A stretch of 46,938 bases of DNA from Chalciporus piperatus (taxonomy: Eukaryota; Basidiomycota; Agaricomycetes; Boletales; Boletaceae). The first letter of the stretch is position 1. Each line of letters begins with the position of its first letter. Shown here in pieces: positions 11,097-20,928 of the stretch. The stretch spans positions 1 through 46,938 of the forward strand of contig JBBPTG010000191.1 in NCBI GenBank assembly GCA_038093975.1, written 5' to 3'. A model generated the notes under the pieces. It was not told where the DNA came from. It did not search any database and saw only the letters and a program-made list of their open reading frames with translations. Made by a program: the position numbers and the translations under genes.

Positions 11097-14000
11097 ATGG
11101 CCAACAAAACGGCAGCTAAGAAGTACCGTTGCGACTGTCAGGCCCATTGCGGAGGTGAGTTGAGGGAGGTCACCAGAGCGGCTTTTCGCTGGCACGAGAA
11201 AAGTCGGATTGCAGAGGGTACTAGTAACATCCCTCCTTCTCTCCGAGAGCGCCGTCGAGAGGCTGGCATCAATCCCCGACTCCGCAAACGAAGGAGGCGT
11301 AACGACTCGGATAGATCCCAATCAGCCGAGCGTGATGGTCCTCAACCTGGTCAGTCGTCGGGACGTTCCTCTCCGGATCCAGGGACAGGTCAAGGTGACA
11401 GGAGGGAAAGTTCACCAGAGACTCGAGATGATCGAGACCTAGGCTCGGATATGGTGCCTCTCAATGAATCTCTATCATGCTTGGTGTGAACTCTTTTTCA
11501 GCAGCGAGACAATCCGGGGCCAGCAGGACCTTCTGGAACCCACAGATACCATGCAACTGTCGAGAACGGAGATGAAGAAGAGGAGGATTTCGGGCCCGCT
11601 AATCCGTCCCATGTCGATGACGATGATTCCGTTTTGCTTGACGAGATCTATTCGAACATCAAGATCGACGACATACGTGTTACGATGGAGTTCATCGCTG
11701 CTCTCCAGAAGGCATCCCTCGACGATAAAGGTGTCGGTCTCGACGAACAAGCTGTTCATCGCCTGCGTAATCCCCTCACTGAACTTCCCTCCATTTCCGA
11801 TGAAGATCTCCGAGGCGCCATCAAACTTTACCTAGGACTCCCGCATGCTGATCGAGACTATGAAGTGACACGTTCGACATTCATGGAGCTCACTGGTCGT
11901 ACCCAGTTTCCTTCACTCTATAAAGTAAAAGAAGCGATTGCACTCCTCACGGGTGTCGAAGCCATTGTCCACGACATGTGCATCAACTCCTGTGTAGGAT
12001 TTACGGGTCCGTTTGCCAACCGCGAAGATTGCCCTGAGTGCGGAGAGTCTCGGTGGGACCAGGATAGCCTTCGAGAGTCGCAGGGCACAGTGAAATCCCC
12101 TCGAAAGCAGTTCTCGACAATCCCTATTGGTCCCCAGTTTCAGGCAGCCTTTCGCGATCCCGTAAAAGCTAAGGAGATGCGATACCGACAGGAGTACACA
12201 CAGAAGGTTCTCGAGAAGCTCAGTAGGGTGCCGGGACATACGCAGGATGTCTACAACGATTTCTTTGACGGAACTGACTACTTGGAGGCAGTAATGGCTG
12301 GCGACATCAAGGAAGAAGATATTCTGGTGATGTTTTCGATCGACGGTGCTCAGCTTTATCGGAACAAGGCCTCCGATTGTTGGATGTCGATCTGGGTTGT
12401 CTTCGACCGCTCCCCAGAGACACGGTACAAGAAGGAGTACGTTCTCCCAGGTGTCATCATTCCTGGCCCAAACAAACCAAAGAATATCGACTCGTTTTTG
12501 TTCCCTGGATTTCATCATGTCGCCGCGATCCAGCGCGAAGGCCTTCCGATCTGGGATGCAGCTTGCGAGAAGCTCTACACCTCAAATATTTTTATTGCCA
12601 TTGCGACATCGGACGGACCTGGTCTCGCCTATCTCAATGGACTCGTTGGTCACCATGGCCGAAATGGTTGTCGTTTGTACTGTGGGATGCCGGGACGTCA
12701 TAAAGATGGGGCCCCAATCTATTATCCTGCCATGCTGCGTCCGAATCACTCTGTTTCCGGGTCAGATCATCGTGACGTTGATCCGCGACACTTTGCCTGC
12801 TCGTCAGAGACGTACACACAAAACCTTGCCAAGATCCTTCTATCACGCAACGAAACTCACTACAAGCAAATGCGACTTCAAACGGGCATCTCAAAACCTA
12901 GTATTTTCCTCGGATTCCAGCCTGGACGCACCTTTGGCATTCCAATGTGCTTCGGGTCCGATATCATGCACCTTCTTTCCCTGAATCTTCCCGATCTTCT
13001 CATTCCTCTCTGGCGAGGAACCTTGGATTGTGATCCGAACGACAGCAAATCAAGCTGGGAATGGGCAGGCCTTTCGAACCCTGCCGTCTGGAGGGCTCAT
13101 GGTGAGAGAGTGGCTGCAGCTGTGGTCGACATTCCGGGTGTATTCGGACGACCTCCACGCAATCCTGCGGAGAAGATAAACAGTGGCTACAAGGCATGGG
13201 AATATCATCTCTATCTATGGGGCTTGGGTCCAGGCCTTTTTCGAGATATTCTCCCCACTCCCTATTGGCGAAACTTCTGCAAGCTTGCCCGAGCTGTGCG
13301 TCTCATAACACAACACTCTATCACACAAGCAGAACTCGTCGAAGCGGATAAGCTGTTCAACAACTTTACCCGAGAATTCGAGGAGCTTTACTATCAGCGA
13401 AAAATCGAACGTGTCCACTTTGTACGTCAGAGCATCCATGCACTTACACATTATGGTCGCGAAGTCGAGACAAAAGGACCTCTGGTTTGCGCCTCTCAGT
13501 GGACCATGGAACGGACCATTGGCAATCTGACAGAAGAGCTGCGACAACACTCACAATGCTATGCAAACCTCACTCAGCGTGCTATTCTACGAGCTCGAGT
13601 CAATGCTATCAAGGCAATGATTCCTACTCTCGATCCTCATCAGAAAAAGCCTTCCAAAAATACCGGCTCGTATGCGATCGAAAACGGCTATTCTCTCCTT
13701 CCCAAGCACGAGCGCAGTCGCCATGAGACAACCATTCTTGAGTCGAACTGCATCAAAGCCTGGCTTCAAACGAACGCTCCTGAATCCCCCGATCTCAAGT
13801 ATATCGGCCGTGATGGATGTTTGAAAGTTCGTCGGTGGGCACGTTTGCAACTTCCAAACGGCCAAAAGTGTCGCGCACTTTGGTGCAAGCGGGAACAGCG
13901 CCCAGAGGCACGGAAGTGTCGTAATGTCAAGGTAGATGTATATTTACAAGCACATGCGTCCTTCGAGACACTAACCTAGTCGTAGATTACCCTCGAGGGA

Positions 14001-14393
14001 AAGATTAAGTTGGGAGTTGTTCACTACTTTCTACAGGTCCAATCTCGTCCGAACATGCCTCCAATCGCTCTCGCGGTTGTCTCCTTCTATTCCGACCCCG
14101 ATCAACGTCTTCTTGACGAGTCGAGTGGAGCACTCTGGTCCTGCAAGTACCTCGGAGGAAGATCAATCACGGTCATTCTAGCAACGTCAATTGAGCAAAT
14201 CATCTCCATGAATCCACACCAGGTTGACAATGAAAATCACTTTTTCATGTTCGAGCAGCCCGGAAACGATGTAACAAACCTGGGAGGCTTTGTGGTTTCA
14301 CGTGAGGATGACGAGGATATGGACAGAGAGGAAAACAGAAATGAAGGAGATGGGGAAGACGAGGATGAAGGAGATGATTCTGGGGACATGTAG
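11097..14393 (+). CDS. Tnp2-domain transposase (EnSpm/CACTA-like, Plavaka-type)
   Basis: Three exons (11097-11453, 11502-13931, 13986-14393) give one intact 1064-aa frame; intron 1 is 48 nt with an in-frame stop and intron 2 is 54 nt. The N-terminus has a cysteine cluster, YRCDCQAHCGG, followed by a basic segment, typical of the family. The core shows MCINSCVGFTGPF and CPECGESRW (about residues 276-303), MFSIDGAQLYRNKASDCW (near 400), IWDAACEKLY, YLNGLVGHHGRNGCRLYCG (near 500), SDIMHLLSLNLPDLLIPLWR (near 605) and QWTMERTIGNLTEELR (near 785). The C-terminus is a strongly acidic tail. No frameshift or premature stop was found, so the element could be active or recently active. The start is the Met just before the cysteine cluster; an upstream in-frame extension exists but is atypical. 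Confidence 0.9.
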
Positions 14394-14538
14394 TTCACGA
14401 CAGATGTTATTTCGAAGCAAATGGCACCTTTTCATACAGCGAGCATGGATACAAATACACAGGGATGCTCGACAGGGCCAACGATACGAGTACATGATTT
14501 GTGCAGACAGACGAAACTAGTCGTGAAGTGAAAACACC

Positions 14539-15195
14539 TCATTTGTGCTTCTCGTCATCGTCGATCACCTTCACCGAAGCTGGGATGGTCTTGAGAAGAG
14601 TAAAGTGCGATACCGGCTCGTTGGTGTAGATAGCTCGTAACGCTCGAGGGCGAAGGGGAGGCCAAGGTTTATCATCATCGAAAAACTTGGGTTTGATGGG
14701 AATTATGTCCTTCGGGATACCATTGAGGGTCACCGGGATTGCATCGACTGTAAGGGTTTTGTCGGGGTCACTGTCCTCGTCACTGCCATGAAAAAAAATG
14801 TTAGTGAGTGATTTTCAAGAGAATTTACCCTTACGACGAAGTAAGATGAAGAGTAATATTAGCGCCTTTGACCTTCTCCTTCGGTACACCTTTATCGCCC
14901 TCTGACTCGGAGTCACTTCCACTGGTGTCACTATCATCTTCATCAGCACGTTTGGTGATGTCTTTCAATCTCAGGATAATCCTCTATGATCCATAGTCAA
15001 TATCACTCTCATTATATAAGGTAGAAAGAATACGAGAGTGCCTGGTTGATCAGGTGTGTAGTTGAGCACATATGTGGGCCAATTCGCGAGAAGATTGTCG
15101 ATCTCGAGGACAACAGTATTGTCCTTTGAAACTGGGATCTTCGGAGGGCCAGACTGATAGTTTTGAGTGTTGTCTTGATTGACAGGAGACGACAT
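14539..15195 (-). CDS. Unrecognised small acidic protein carried by the element
   Basis: Three exons on the minus strand (15195-15034, 14983-14835, 14782-14539) join in a clean 184-aa frame over introns of 50 and 52 nt. The start is MSSPVNQDNTQNY. The protein has a hydrophobic stretch near residues 30-50 (LEIDNLLANWPTYVLNYTPD), a middle segment rich in Asp, Glu and Ser (ADEDDSDTSGSDSESEGD), and a C-terminal part with PKFFDDDKPWPPLRPRALRA. I do not recognise it. It is divergent from the next gene, with 118 bp between the start codons, and convergent with the transposase (145 bp between stop codons), so it is probably a co-travelling accessory gene of the transposon. Confidence 0.65.
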
Positions 15196-15313
15196 CGTGA
15201 ATGTATGATTGGAAGGAAAGCAAAATGGACTTGGGTGAACTTTTCGTAGTCTGCTGACTCAGCTATGTGCATACAGGCAGCCTCATTGTCGTCGGCTCTC
15301 CATCACGATAATC

Positions 15314-16131
15314 ATGCACGCCCACCGCGACGACCCCCTACCTTACGAATTTCACTCTACTAGATACTCCCCAACTCCTTTAATACCTCCTGGATACCAT
15401 CCATCTCACGAGAACCACTCCTCTTCTTTTAATCACTCCGAATTGGAACAATCTCAAACGGCAAACCCATACCATCCTTCGACTACTACTACTGTTGGAG
15501 TCCCTAGCCCCGAGATACAATCCAATCGTCAACTCGGGCATGATGTCTACAATGAGAAATGGGGTTATTATTCCAGTGTAAGTCGTTGCTTCAATATCCC
15601 AAGCTCGGGCTGATAAACTCGATCTAGGACACAAACTCCCATGCAAGTAGCAGTTATTCCTCCTCCCAGCCATCAAGATCGCGCTATAGTACCCTCTCCC
15701 ACTGTTCCGACCACGCATATACGCACCGCCAAAGCCAAGAAAGCGAGAACAACCCTGTTTCCTATCGTGACTCAAAAACCAGCTCTCTAGAGAATGAGAA
15801 CAGGATCCTTCGTGATAAGGTCAACAAGATCGAAGGAGAATTGGGTTTGTCTGAGTACGTATGCCTTCATACTACTCCATATCATCTGTCTCGAGCACTG
15901 ACGAACATTTTCCATAGAAAGCGGTTTCAGCAACTGCTCTCGCGACTTGATTCGCTTCCGCCCTCGGTCCTGGCAGACAGTTCACTCTATTCATCCCCAT
16001 CTCCAACCCCTCTCGACTCATTCATGACTTTGCTCAAGGACGTTCGAGAACGCGATGCCACTCCATTGCTGGATCACATCAGGAAAAACCTCTGCTGGAT
16101 AATGAAACGACTCAACTCAATCAAGAGCTAG
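15314..16131 (+). CDS. Unrecognised Ser/Pro/His-rich protein carried by the element
   Basis: Three exons (15314-15577, 15628-15858, 15922-16131) give 234 aa in frame. The first two thirds are low-complexity and rich in His, Ser, Pro and Tyr (YEFHSTRYSPTPLIPPGYHP; SYSSSQPSRSRYSTLSHCSD). After this comes a predicted coiled coil, SLENENRILRDKVNKIEGE, and a C-terminal helical part (RFQQLLSRLDSLPP to MKRLNSIKS). The second acceptor is taken as AAAG before CGGTTT because only this keeps the frame. I do not recognise the family. Together with the divergent gene at 14539-15195 it forms a pair with a shared 118-bp promoter region next to the transposase. Confidence 0.6.
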
Positions 16132-16324
16132 CGCTATCATCAGACAACATGCCCTAGCGAAACCACATCAACTCAGTGACTAGAGCTGAGGATCAGACTA
16201 GGCAAGCAGGAGCGCTTGGCCCATGAAGTTCAAGAAGAGGAAACTCCAGGAGAACAAGACTGGAGAGCCAGTGCTTGTCAACCCGGGTTTATATACTATT
16301 GACAGTGTTTGTACATGTTGTGGC
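16132..16324. other. 3' flank of the 234-aa gene, no feature
   Basis: Nothing recognisable. The repeat-rich non-coding core of the element begins just after it. Confidence 0.3.
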
Positions 16325-16368
16325 TAAACCTTAACTATATGACTAGTAAACCTTAACTATATAACTAG
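16325..16368 (+). repeat. 22-bp tandem duplication
   Basis: Two adjacent 22-bp units, 16325-16346 and 16347-16368, begin TAAACCTTAACTATAT and differ at one position (GACTAG against AACTAG). Confidence 0.75.
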
Positions 16369-16381
16369 GTATGACTAGATA

Positions 16382-16513
16382 TGAGTCATGGCGAGTAACA
16401 GCCAATAGCGTATATGACTAGGAAGCGAGATGAGTCAGCGTGAGTCAGTATGAGTCACGGTGAGTCATAATGAGTCAATAAGAGTCTGAGTCATGGTGAC
16501 TCGGTATGAGTCA
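16382..16513 (+). repeat. Cluster of eight TGAGTCA sites, five with exact 10-bp spacing
   Basis: The heptamer TGAGTCA starts at 16382, 16431, 16441, 16451, 16461, 16471, 16487 and 16507. The five central copies are exactly 10 bp apart, one DNA turn, while the 3 bp between them vary. TGAGTCA is the classic Gcn4/AP-1 bZIP site. The array may bind a host bZIP factor or an element protein, or may be a 10-bp minisatellite. Confidence 0.7.
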
Positions 16514-16719
16514 TGGACAGTGGGGAAGATGCACAGCCACGCACAGCCACGTTACGTAAGCGAAAGGCTAGACCTAGCTGATGTCAGCAGGTCACGTGAT
16601 GTGATCTTGATAAGATAAGATAACAGAAAAGGGAGAGAAAGCGACTAAGTCCAAAAGTGAAAGAGAAATGTAGTAAGTGTAGGAAAGACTAGGATAAGGA
16701 ACTGAGCGTTCGTAACAGA

Positions 16720-16925
16720 TAATTTGTGCAATTATCCTAAAAATTTGTAAATTTGTCCAAATTTCAAGAATTTCATATATTTCCAAGAATTTCTGATATT
16801 TGTGGCAAATACTTGACCTTTCCAGCATGTATGTTATATGAAATTTCTTAAATTTCATGAAAATCATGGTTATTAGTGATATTTTATGAAAATTCACAGT
16901 AACCATGGTAATTCATATGAACTGA
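16720..16925. repeat. AT-rich palindromic stretch
   Basis: The stretch is built of AAATTT, GAATTTC and CATGGTTA words. It contains a perfect palindrome at 16838-16858 (9-bp arms ATGAAATTT and AAATTTCAT, 3-nt centre) and an imperfect one at 16866-16908 with CATGGTTA and TAACCATG at its ends. No ORF here looks coding. Confidence 0.55.
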
Positions 16926-16929
16926 GTAG

Positions 16930-17375
16930 AGAGGGTGCAATTAGAATGTAAACTCAAAGTGGGAAAAAGTGTACTGAAAGTGTAGGAAATTGTGGCTAGC
17001 TTGAGTGTAGCAAAGTGTACAAAAGAGCATAGTAAATGTATAGTTACAAGTGTGGGAAAGTGTAGCTAGATTGAGCTTAAGTGTAAAAAAAGTGTAGTAA
17101 ATGTGTAGTTACAAGTGTGGGAAAGTGTAGCTGGATTGAGTGTACCAAAAGTGTACTAAAACTGTAATGAAAGTGAAGGAAAGTATATTAGGGAGTGTAG
17201 CTAGAATGTACCAAAAAAGCGTACTAAAACTGTGCTTAAAAGTGTAGGAAAGTGTACTAAGATTGGGTGTAGCTAAAGTGTACAAAAATGCGTACAGAAT
17301 GTGTAGTTAAAAGTGTAGGAAAGTGTGATTTGAAAGTGGACAAAAAGTGTACATAAGTGTAGCCCTATTTCCCTA
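16930..17375 (+). repeat. GTGTA-rich degenerate tandem repeat field
   Basis: About 450 bp with some two dozen GTGTA words and very few C residues on the plus strand. The clearest unit starts TAGTTACAAGTGTGGGAAAG and recurs at 17041 and 17106 (65-bp period), with a weaker copy near 17303. It is strongly strand-asymmetric and non-coding. Confidence 0.65.
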
Positions 17376-17513
17376 ATGGTTGGACTTGTCAAACATCCGC
17401 GCGAGCAGGTCACGTGACCGTGTTGAACTTGCCGCGTCGGCATTTTCGAGTCCTCACCACTACAACTACTTACTACTACCCAACAACCCACCTCAACACA
17501 GCATGAAAACACA

Positions 17514-18132
17514 GCCGGCGCGGGCTCAACAGCCCCGCCGGCTTCGACAGGTGAGTATTTTTTAACTATCCTCGACAGGCTCAGTGACTTCGAACACAGC
17601 CGCATGTTCTCTTTGCCCCACTCGCTCACCTCAAACACAGCCGCTCGGGCTGCTTGCCCACCACCATCCCCCACCTATCCAATTTGACACCAAAGCAAGG
17701 CCGGCGAGGGCTCAACAGCCCCGCCGGCATCACCAGGTGAGTTCTCACTCACCACCACTGGCACCACATCTACCCACCTTGTACCCAGCTGCTCGCGCTC
17801 GACACGAAAACGCGAAAATGTGTGGGCGCTATTGCCCCACCACCACACCCCACCTCAACCTCAACACGATGACACGGCCGGCGTGGGCTCAACAGCCCCG
17901 CCGGCTTCACAAAGTGAGTGTTCGTTCGCCAACCAATCCAACCCAGCTACTTACCTCGTACACAGCAGGTCGGGCTGTTTGCCCCATCACCACCACCTCC
18001 GAGTCCCGTCTCACCCAGCCTCAACTCGCACACAGTCGCTTGGGCACGCCGCCACCTCCTGCCACCTCTAACACCATTTTAAACATTTCCACAAGCGTGA
18101 ACGGCCGGCGTGGGCTCACCAGCCCCGCCGGC
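17514..18132 (+). repeat. Four-copy array of a 29-nt GC-rich hairpin, each followed by a 5' splice-site-like sequence
   Basis: Copies lie at 17514-17542, 17700-17728, 17877-17905 and 18104-18132. Each starts GCCGGCG, has a loop CTCAACA (CTCACCA in copy 4) and ends GCCCCGCCGGC, so the arms pair over 11 bp with one bulged base. In every copy exactly 8 nt separate the hairpin from GTGAGT (GTAAGT in copy 4). Between copies the sequence is C-rich, with repeats of TTGCCCCACCACCA and several CACAG acceptor-like words. The spacings are 186, 177 and 227 bp. Copies 2-4 fall in one long ORF, but the reading frame through the hairpin changes at copy 4, so a conserved protein repeat is unlikely. Confidence 0.75.
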
Positions 18133-18834
18133 ATCACCAGGTAAGTCTCGCTCACCCACCACCATATCCACTCACCACAGATCCCTATCACAGATCCCCA
18201 CTGTGTTTTCGCAAGCCGGTAAGCTTGTTTGAGTTCGCCAGCATCTCATGACACCTCCTGCACCTCACAACACCTTTTCATGAGCTTCACTGGTTTGCCT
18301 GTGCATTCCTTGGGACATGCTGGGTCTGTCCACCATCATAAGTAAGTTCATTCCCCCACCATCTCTGCTTCCTCTCTCATCACCATGCATAGCTGTACCT
18401 TGCTTGACATGATCACCACCCTACCATGCTCCCTGGGTCTATCCAGCTCCATAGTAGTAGTTATATGTATAGTACATGTTGTAGTCAGTTGTCAATATAC
18501 TGGTTTTCAACCAATATGTTTGATTTGTGTGAAATGGAAGTGAAAGAATAGCTGTAATAGGATGGAGAATAGGCTGAGATTATGAGCAAATTGTAGGTAT
18601 TATCAACAAATGTCTGCATATATCTGTTCAATTACCATGCATTTTGGTAGATAATTGTATGGAAATATAAGGAAATTTTCGCAAAACCAGTGAAAAACAA
18701 GGGGGGGCTAGTTATTTTCAGAGAATTGTGTGAAATACTGAAATATGACCAATACCAGATATTATTGGATATTTCATGGAAATATCAGCTATTATCAGCT
18801 ATTATATATAATTATCTGGGAGAGGTTTTTCCTG
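18133..18834. other. Non-coding part of the element, AT-rich toward the end
   Basis: A possible decayed fifth unit of the hairpin array lies at about 18290-18350 (a hairpin-free CCACCATCATAAGTAAG). From 18480 the sequence is AT-rich with repeated GGAAATAT and TATCAGCTATTA words and a G7 run near 18705. I see no gene. Confidence 0.4.
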
Positions 18835-19535
18835 ATGCATAAAGACTTCCCGCAGGTCATTTATTGGACAAAAGCCGACTACCTAAGGGATTACCGGAAT
18901 GGTAAAGGATATCTCCGAACAACACACAACAAAAATTCTGGTTCTGCAGGATTTGTTGAGGACACGAATGGAGTCATCGTCAATAGCTCACTCCAACAGG
19001 ACATGCGTGACTACCAGCGCACCCTCTGGACTACGCTTCTCAAACTTGGTCTGGCGCCGACAACCTGGGGTCGATGCATTGAGCCGGCACAGGAGTACTG
19101 CTATCGCTCGATGCGAATCCATTTCCCCGAGTTTCAGTACTGTAATGGCTACTGGAAAGCTGACACTTTCATGTCACAGTACTACTCTCAATGGGGTGAT
19201 CGTCCCCGTGAGACGGATGAGAACGAGAATGTCAAACGAGAAAATACCAGTCCGGAATGTCTCCCCGAGTCATCACACGGAAAATCAAGCAAGCGTCGGT
19301 CATCGATAACAAGCGGTCCGACGAGCATCTCCAAGAGGAAAAAGATCGAGGAAATGGCAGTGGACATCAAGAGTCTCGAGGACAATCGCCAGACTCCGAG
19401 TCAATTTCAGTCACCATCGCCATCTGCCTCAGATTTTAATTTCAAGGTATGTGATGGTATCGAGATTGTTCAAGTAAATTATCTCAAACTTCGTTATAGA
19501 TTGGTCGCAGTCTTCCAGGGCCTATGCCCGAGTAG
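18835..19535 (+). CDS. Unrecognised protein typical of Agaricomycete mobile DNA
   Basis: Two exons (18835-19446 and 19500-19535) give 215 aa with a 53-nt intron. The start chosen is MHKDFPQVIYWTKADY, because upstream in-frame sequence is AT-rich and non-coding in character; an in-frame Met at 18745 is the alternative. Conserved-looking parts are FPQVIYWTKADYLRDY near the start, DMRDYQRTLWTTLLKLGLAP, TWGRCIEPAQEYCYRSMRIH and FPEFQYCNGYWKADTFMSQY. The C-terminal third is Ser/Lys-rich with a basic cluster, SISKRKKIEEM, that could be a nuclear signal. From memory, similar W- and Y-rich proteins recur in repeat-rich regions of mushroom genomes, but I know no function. Its stop codon coincides with the outer edge of the nested inverted repeat. 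Confidence 0.6.
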
Positions 19536-19616
19536 TCTGCATCTGATGGCGAGGGTCTTACCGTAGTGCACCAATTCGCCTATATTTTGTGCTCCGATGA
19601 CGTGCCGGACGTGCGG
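19534..19616 (+). repeat. Left arm of a nested inverted repeat
   Basis: AGTCTGC, CTGATGGCGA and the 21-bp perfect core at 19558-19578 (TTACCGTAGTGCACCAATTC plus G) reappear inverted at 20826-20870. Further inside, GACGTGCCGGAC at 19598 matches inverted sequence at 20797-20814. Confidence 0.7.
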
Positions 19617-19721
19617 CTTGGGCATACGATGACAGGCCTTGACGTGAAACGGACTCCGACTCAGCGATCCGCAAGATGCTTCACGGAGAGGGGCTAACAT
19701 ACCTCTGATCCACGATCGTGA

Positions 19722-20162
19722 ATGTCGGAACGATTCCTATTCGCCTCGGACGAAGGCCGCGATTTCTGTCGCACTCTCCTACGCAGCCTCATGCCCATGG
19801 ATACCCACGATTTCCAACTAGATGCCATTGGACACTTGTTGGATGGGGATGATGTCCTGCTCGTGATCGCAACTGGGAGCGGGAAGACGGACATGTTCAT
19901 TCGTATGATGCATTTAATTCAATATCTCGCCACTCACCCGCACACGTTTCACGGTGTCTCATTCCCGCTCGACCCGGCAATGGTCATTGTATGTCCTACA
20001 AAAGCTCTCGAGGAAGAAATGGTCAGCTCGCTGAGTCGAGTGGACTCGTGTTTGAGTATGACACTTACTGCTCGACAGGAAGCCAAGATGAAACGGATGA
20101 ACCTATCCGCACTCGCGCTCAATGCGGATACGATCGCAGCCGCCAGGAGTGGATGCACGTAG
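19722..20162 (+). pseudogene. Truncated RecQ-like DEAD-box helicase, N-terminal part only
   Basis: The frame begins MSERFLFASDEGRDFCRTLL and continues with the Q-like region HDFQLDAIGHLLDGDDVLL and Walker A, IATGSGKTDMF, then MVIVCPTKALEEEM (motif Ia). A 57-nt intron (20023-20079) is plausible, since removing it joins EEEM to EAKMKRMNLSALALNADT, the expected family order. The frame ends at ARSGCT and stop soon after; motif II (DExH) and the whole second RecA domain are missing. It is the helicase kind often found in fungal mobile DNA. Immediately downstream lies the 3' part of another gene in opposite orientation, so this is a rearrangement rather than a point stop. Confidence 0.7.
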
Positions 20163-20644
20163 CTTGCGTGCGGATGCGATCGTTGCACGGTCCGATCGTG
20201 TTCGTCTTTGAGCCGAAAGAGATAGTAAAAAAACTGACCCAGACTCCAGCCAACACTCTCGAGGGCCGCGAAAACGATACCAAGCTTGTCGTCAATCGAT
20301 TTCCGTGGTGTGTACGTCCTCGTTTTCGGCTTTTTGACTCGGCGAGGGAGCGAATCATCTTCGTTTTCGTCGGTCGGAGGCTGTTTCCGCTTGGGAGATG
20401 GGCTAAGGATCGGGGATAAGACTCGGTGACGACGAGGCGTAACAGGACGCTGGGTTCTGTCGGGGGTATGTTGCTCGGAGGGCAAGTAGCTTGATGGCCC
20501 AGGGACGAAATAAGGAGGGGGAGGGGGAGAATGTGGGATCACAGGCGAAAAAAAATAGTAAGGAGTGGCTGATGATTGATAAGGAGTGGATTCAGATGGA
20601 ATCTGGTGGTTTCCGTAGGGACTGTTCATGTTGTTGGGTATCAT
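20150..20644 (-). pseudogene. Truncated gene of a mobile-DNA-associated family, minus strand
   Basis: The minus-strand frame begins MIPNNMNSPYGNHQI at 20644 and is Pro/Ser/Tyr-rich for about 90 residues. A basic patch (PRRVKKPKTRTYTPRK) follows, then the part that looks conserved: DDKLGIVFAALESVGWSLGQ, FFYYLFRLKDEHDRTVQRSH, PHASYVHPLL. Its frame stays open to 19949, but from about 20150 it runs antisense to the helicase fragment, so the true coding part stops there. From memory, mushroom genomes carry many proteins with this tryptophan and R-H-x-x-R-S-x-x-H signature; the function is unknown. Loss of the C-terminus marks it as broken. Confidence 0.5.
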
Positions 20645-20796
20645 TCGAACGAACTCGATGCCTGCTTTGCAAAAGTTTCACTAAGGTCATATCTTTAGGG
20701 GCACACTTCATTCAGTAATACGATTACAAAGCTCGTGCGGACTATCGGTGTTGTAAAGCTGACGTGCCGGACCCTCGGCGAGCAGAAATCGTCGTT

Positions 20797-20870
20797 GCCG
20801 CTGTCTGGCACGTCACGGTTAACGCCGAATTGGTGCACTACGGTAAAGGCGTCGCCATCAGAAGCAGACT
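20797..20870 (-). repeat. Right arm of the nested inverted repeat
   Basis: 20826-20846 is the exact reverse complement of 19558-19578, and similarity extends outward to 20870. A direct copy of the GACGTGCCGGAC word also sits at 20761. Confidence 0.7.
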
Positions 20871-20928
20871 CTCGATAGAGCAAGAACGACTGTCTTCTGC
20901 TCATCGAGAGTCTGGGTTTGGGAGACTA

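Noticed and set aside
16740..16800. Heat-shock elements (TTCAAGAATTTC words)
   Set aside because: The spacing is off by one from nTTCnnGAAnnTTCn, and the whole stretch is simple AT-rich sequence.
17584..18144. 186-aa plus-strand ORF over the hairpin array, as a repeat protein
   Set aside because: The peptide frame through the hairpin changes at the fourth copy, and each copy is followed by a splice-donor sequence, so the ORF is probably accidental.
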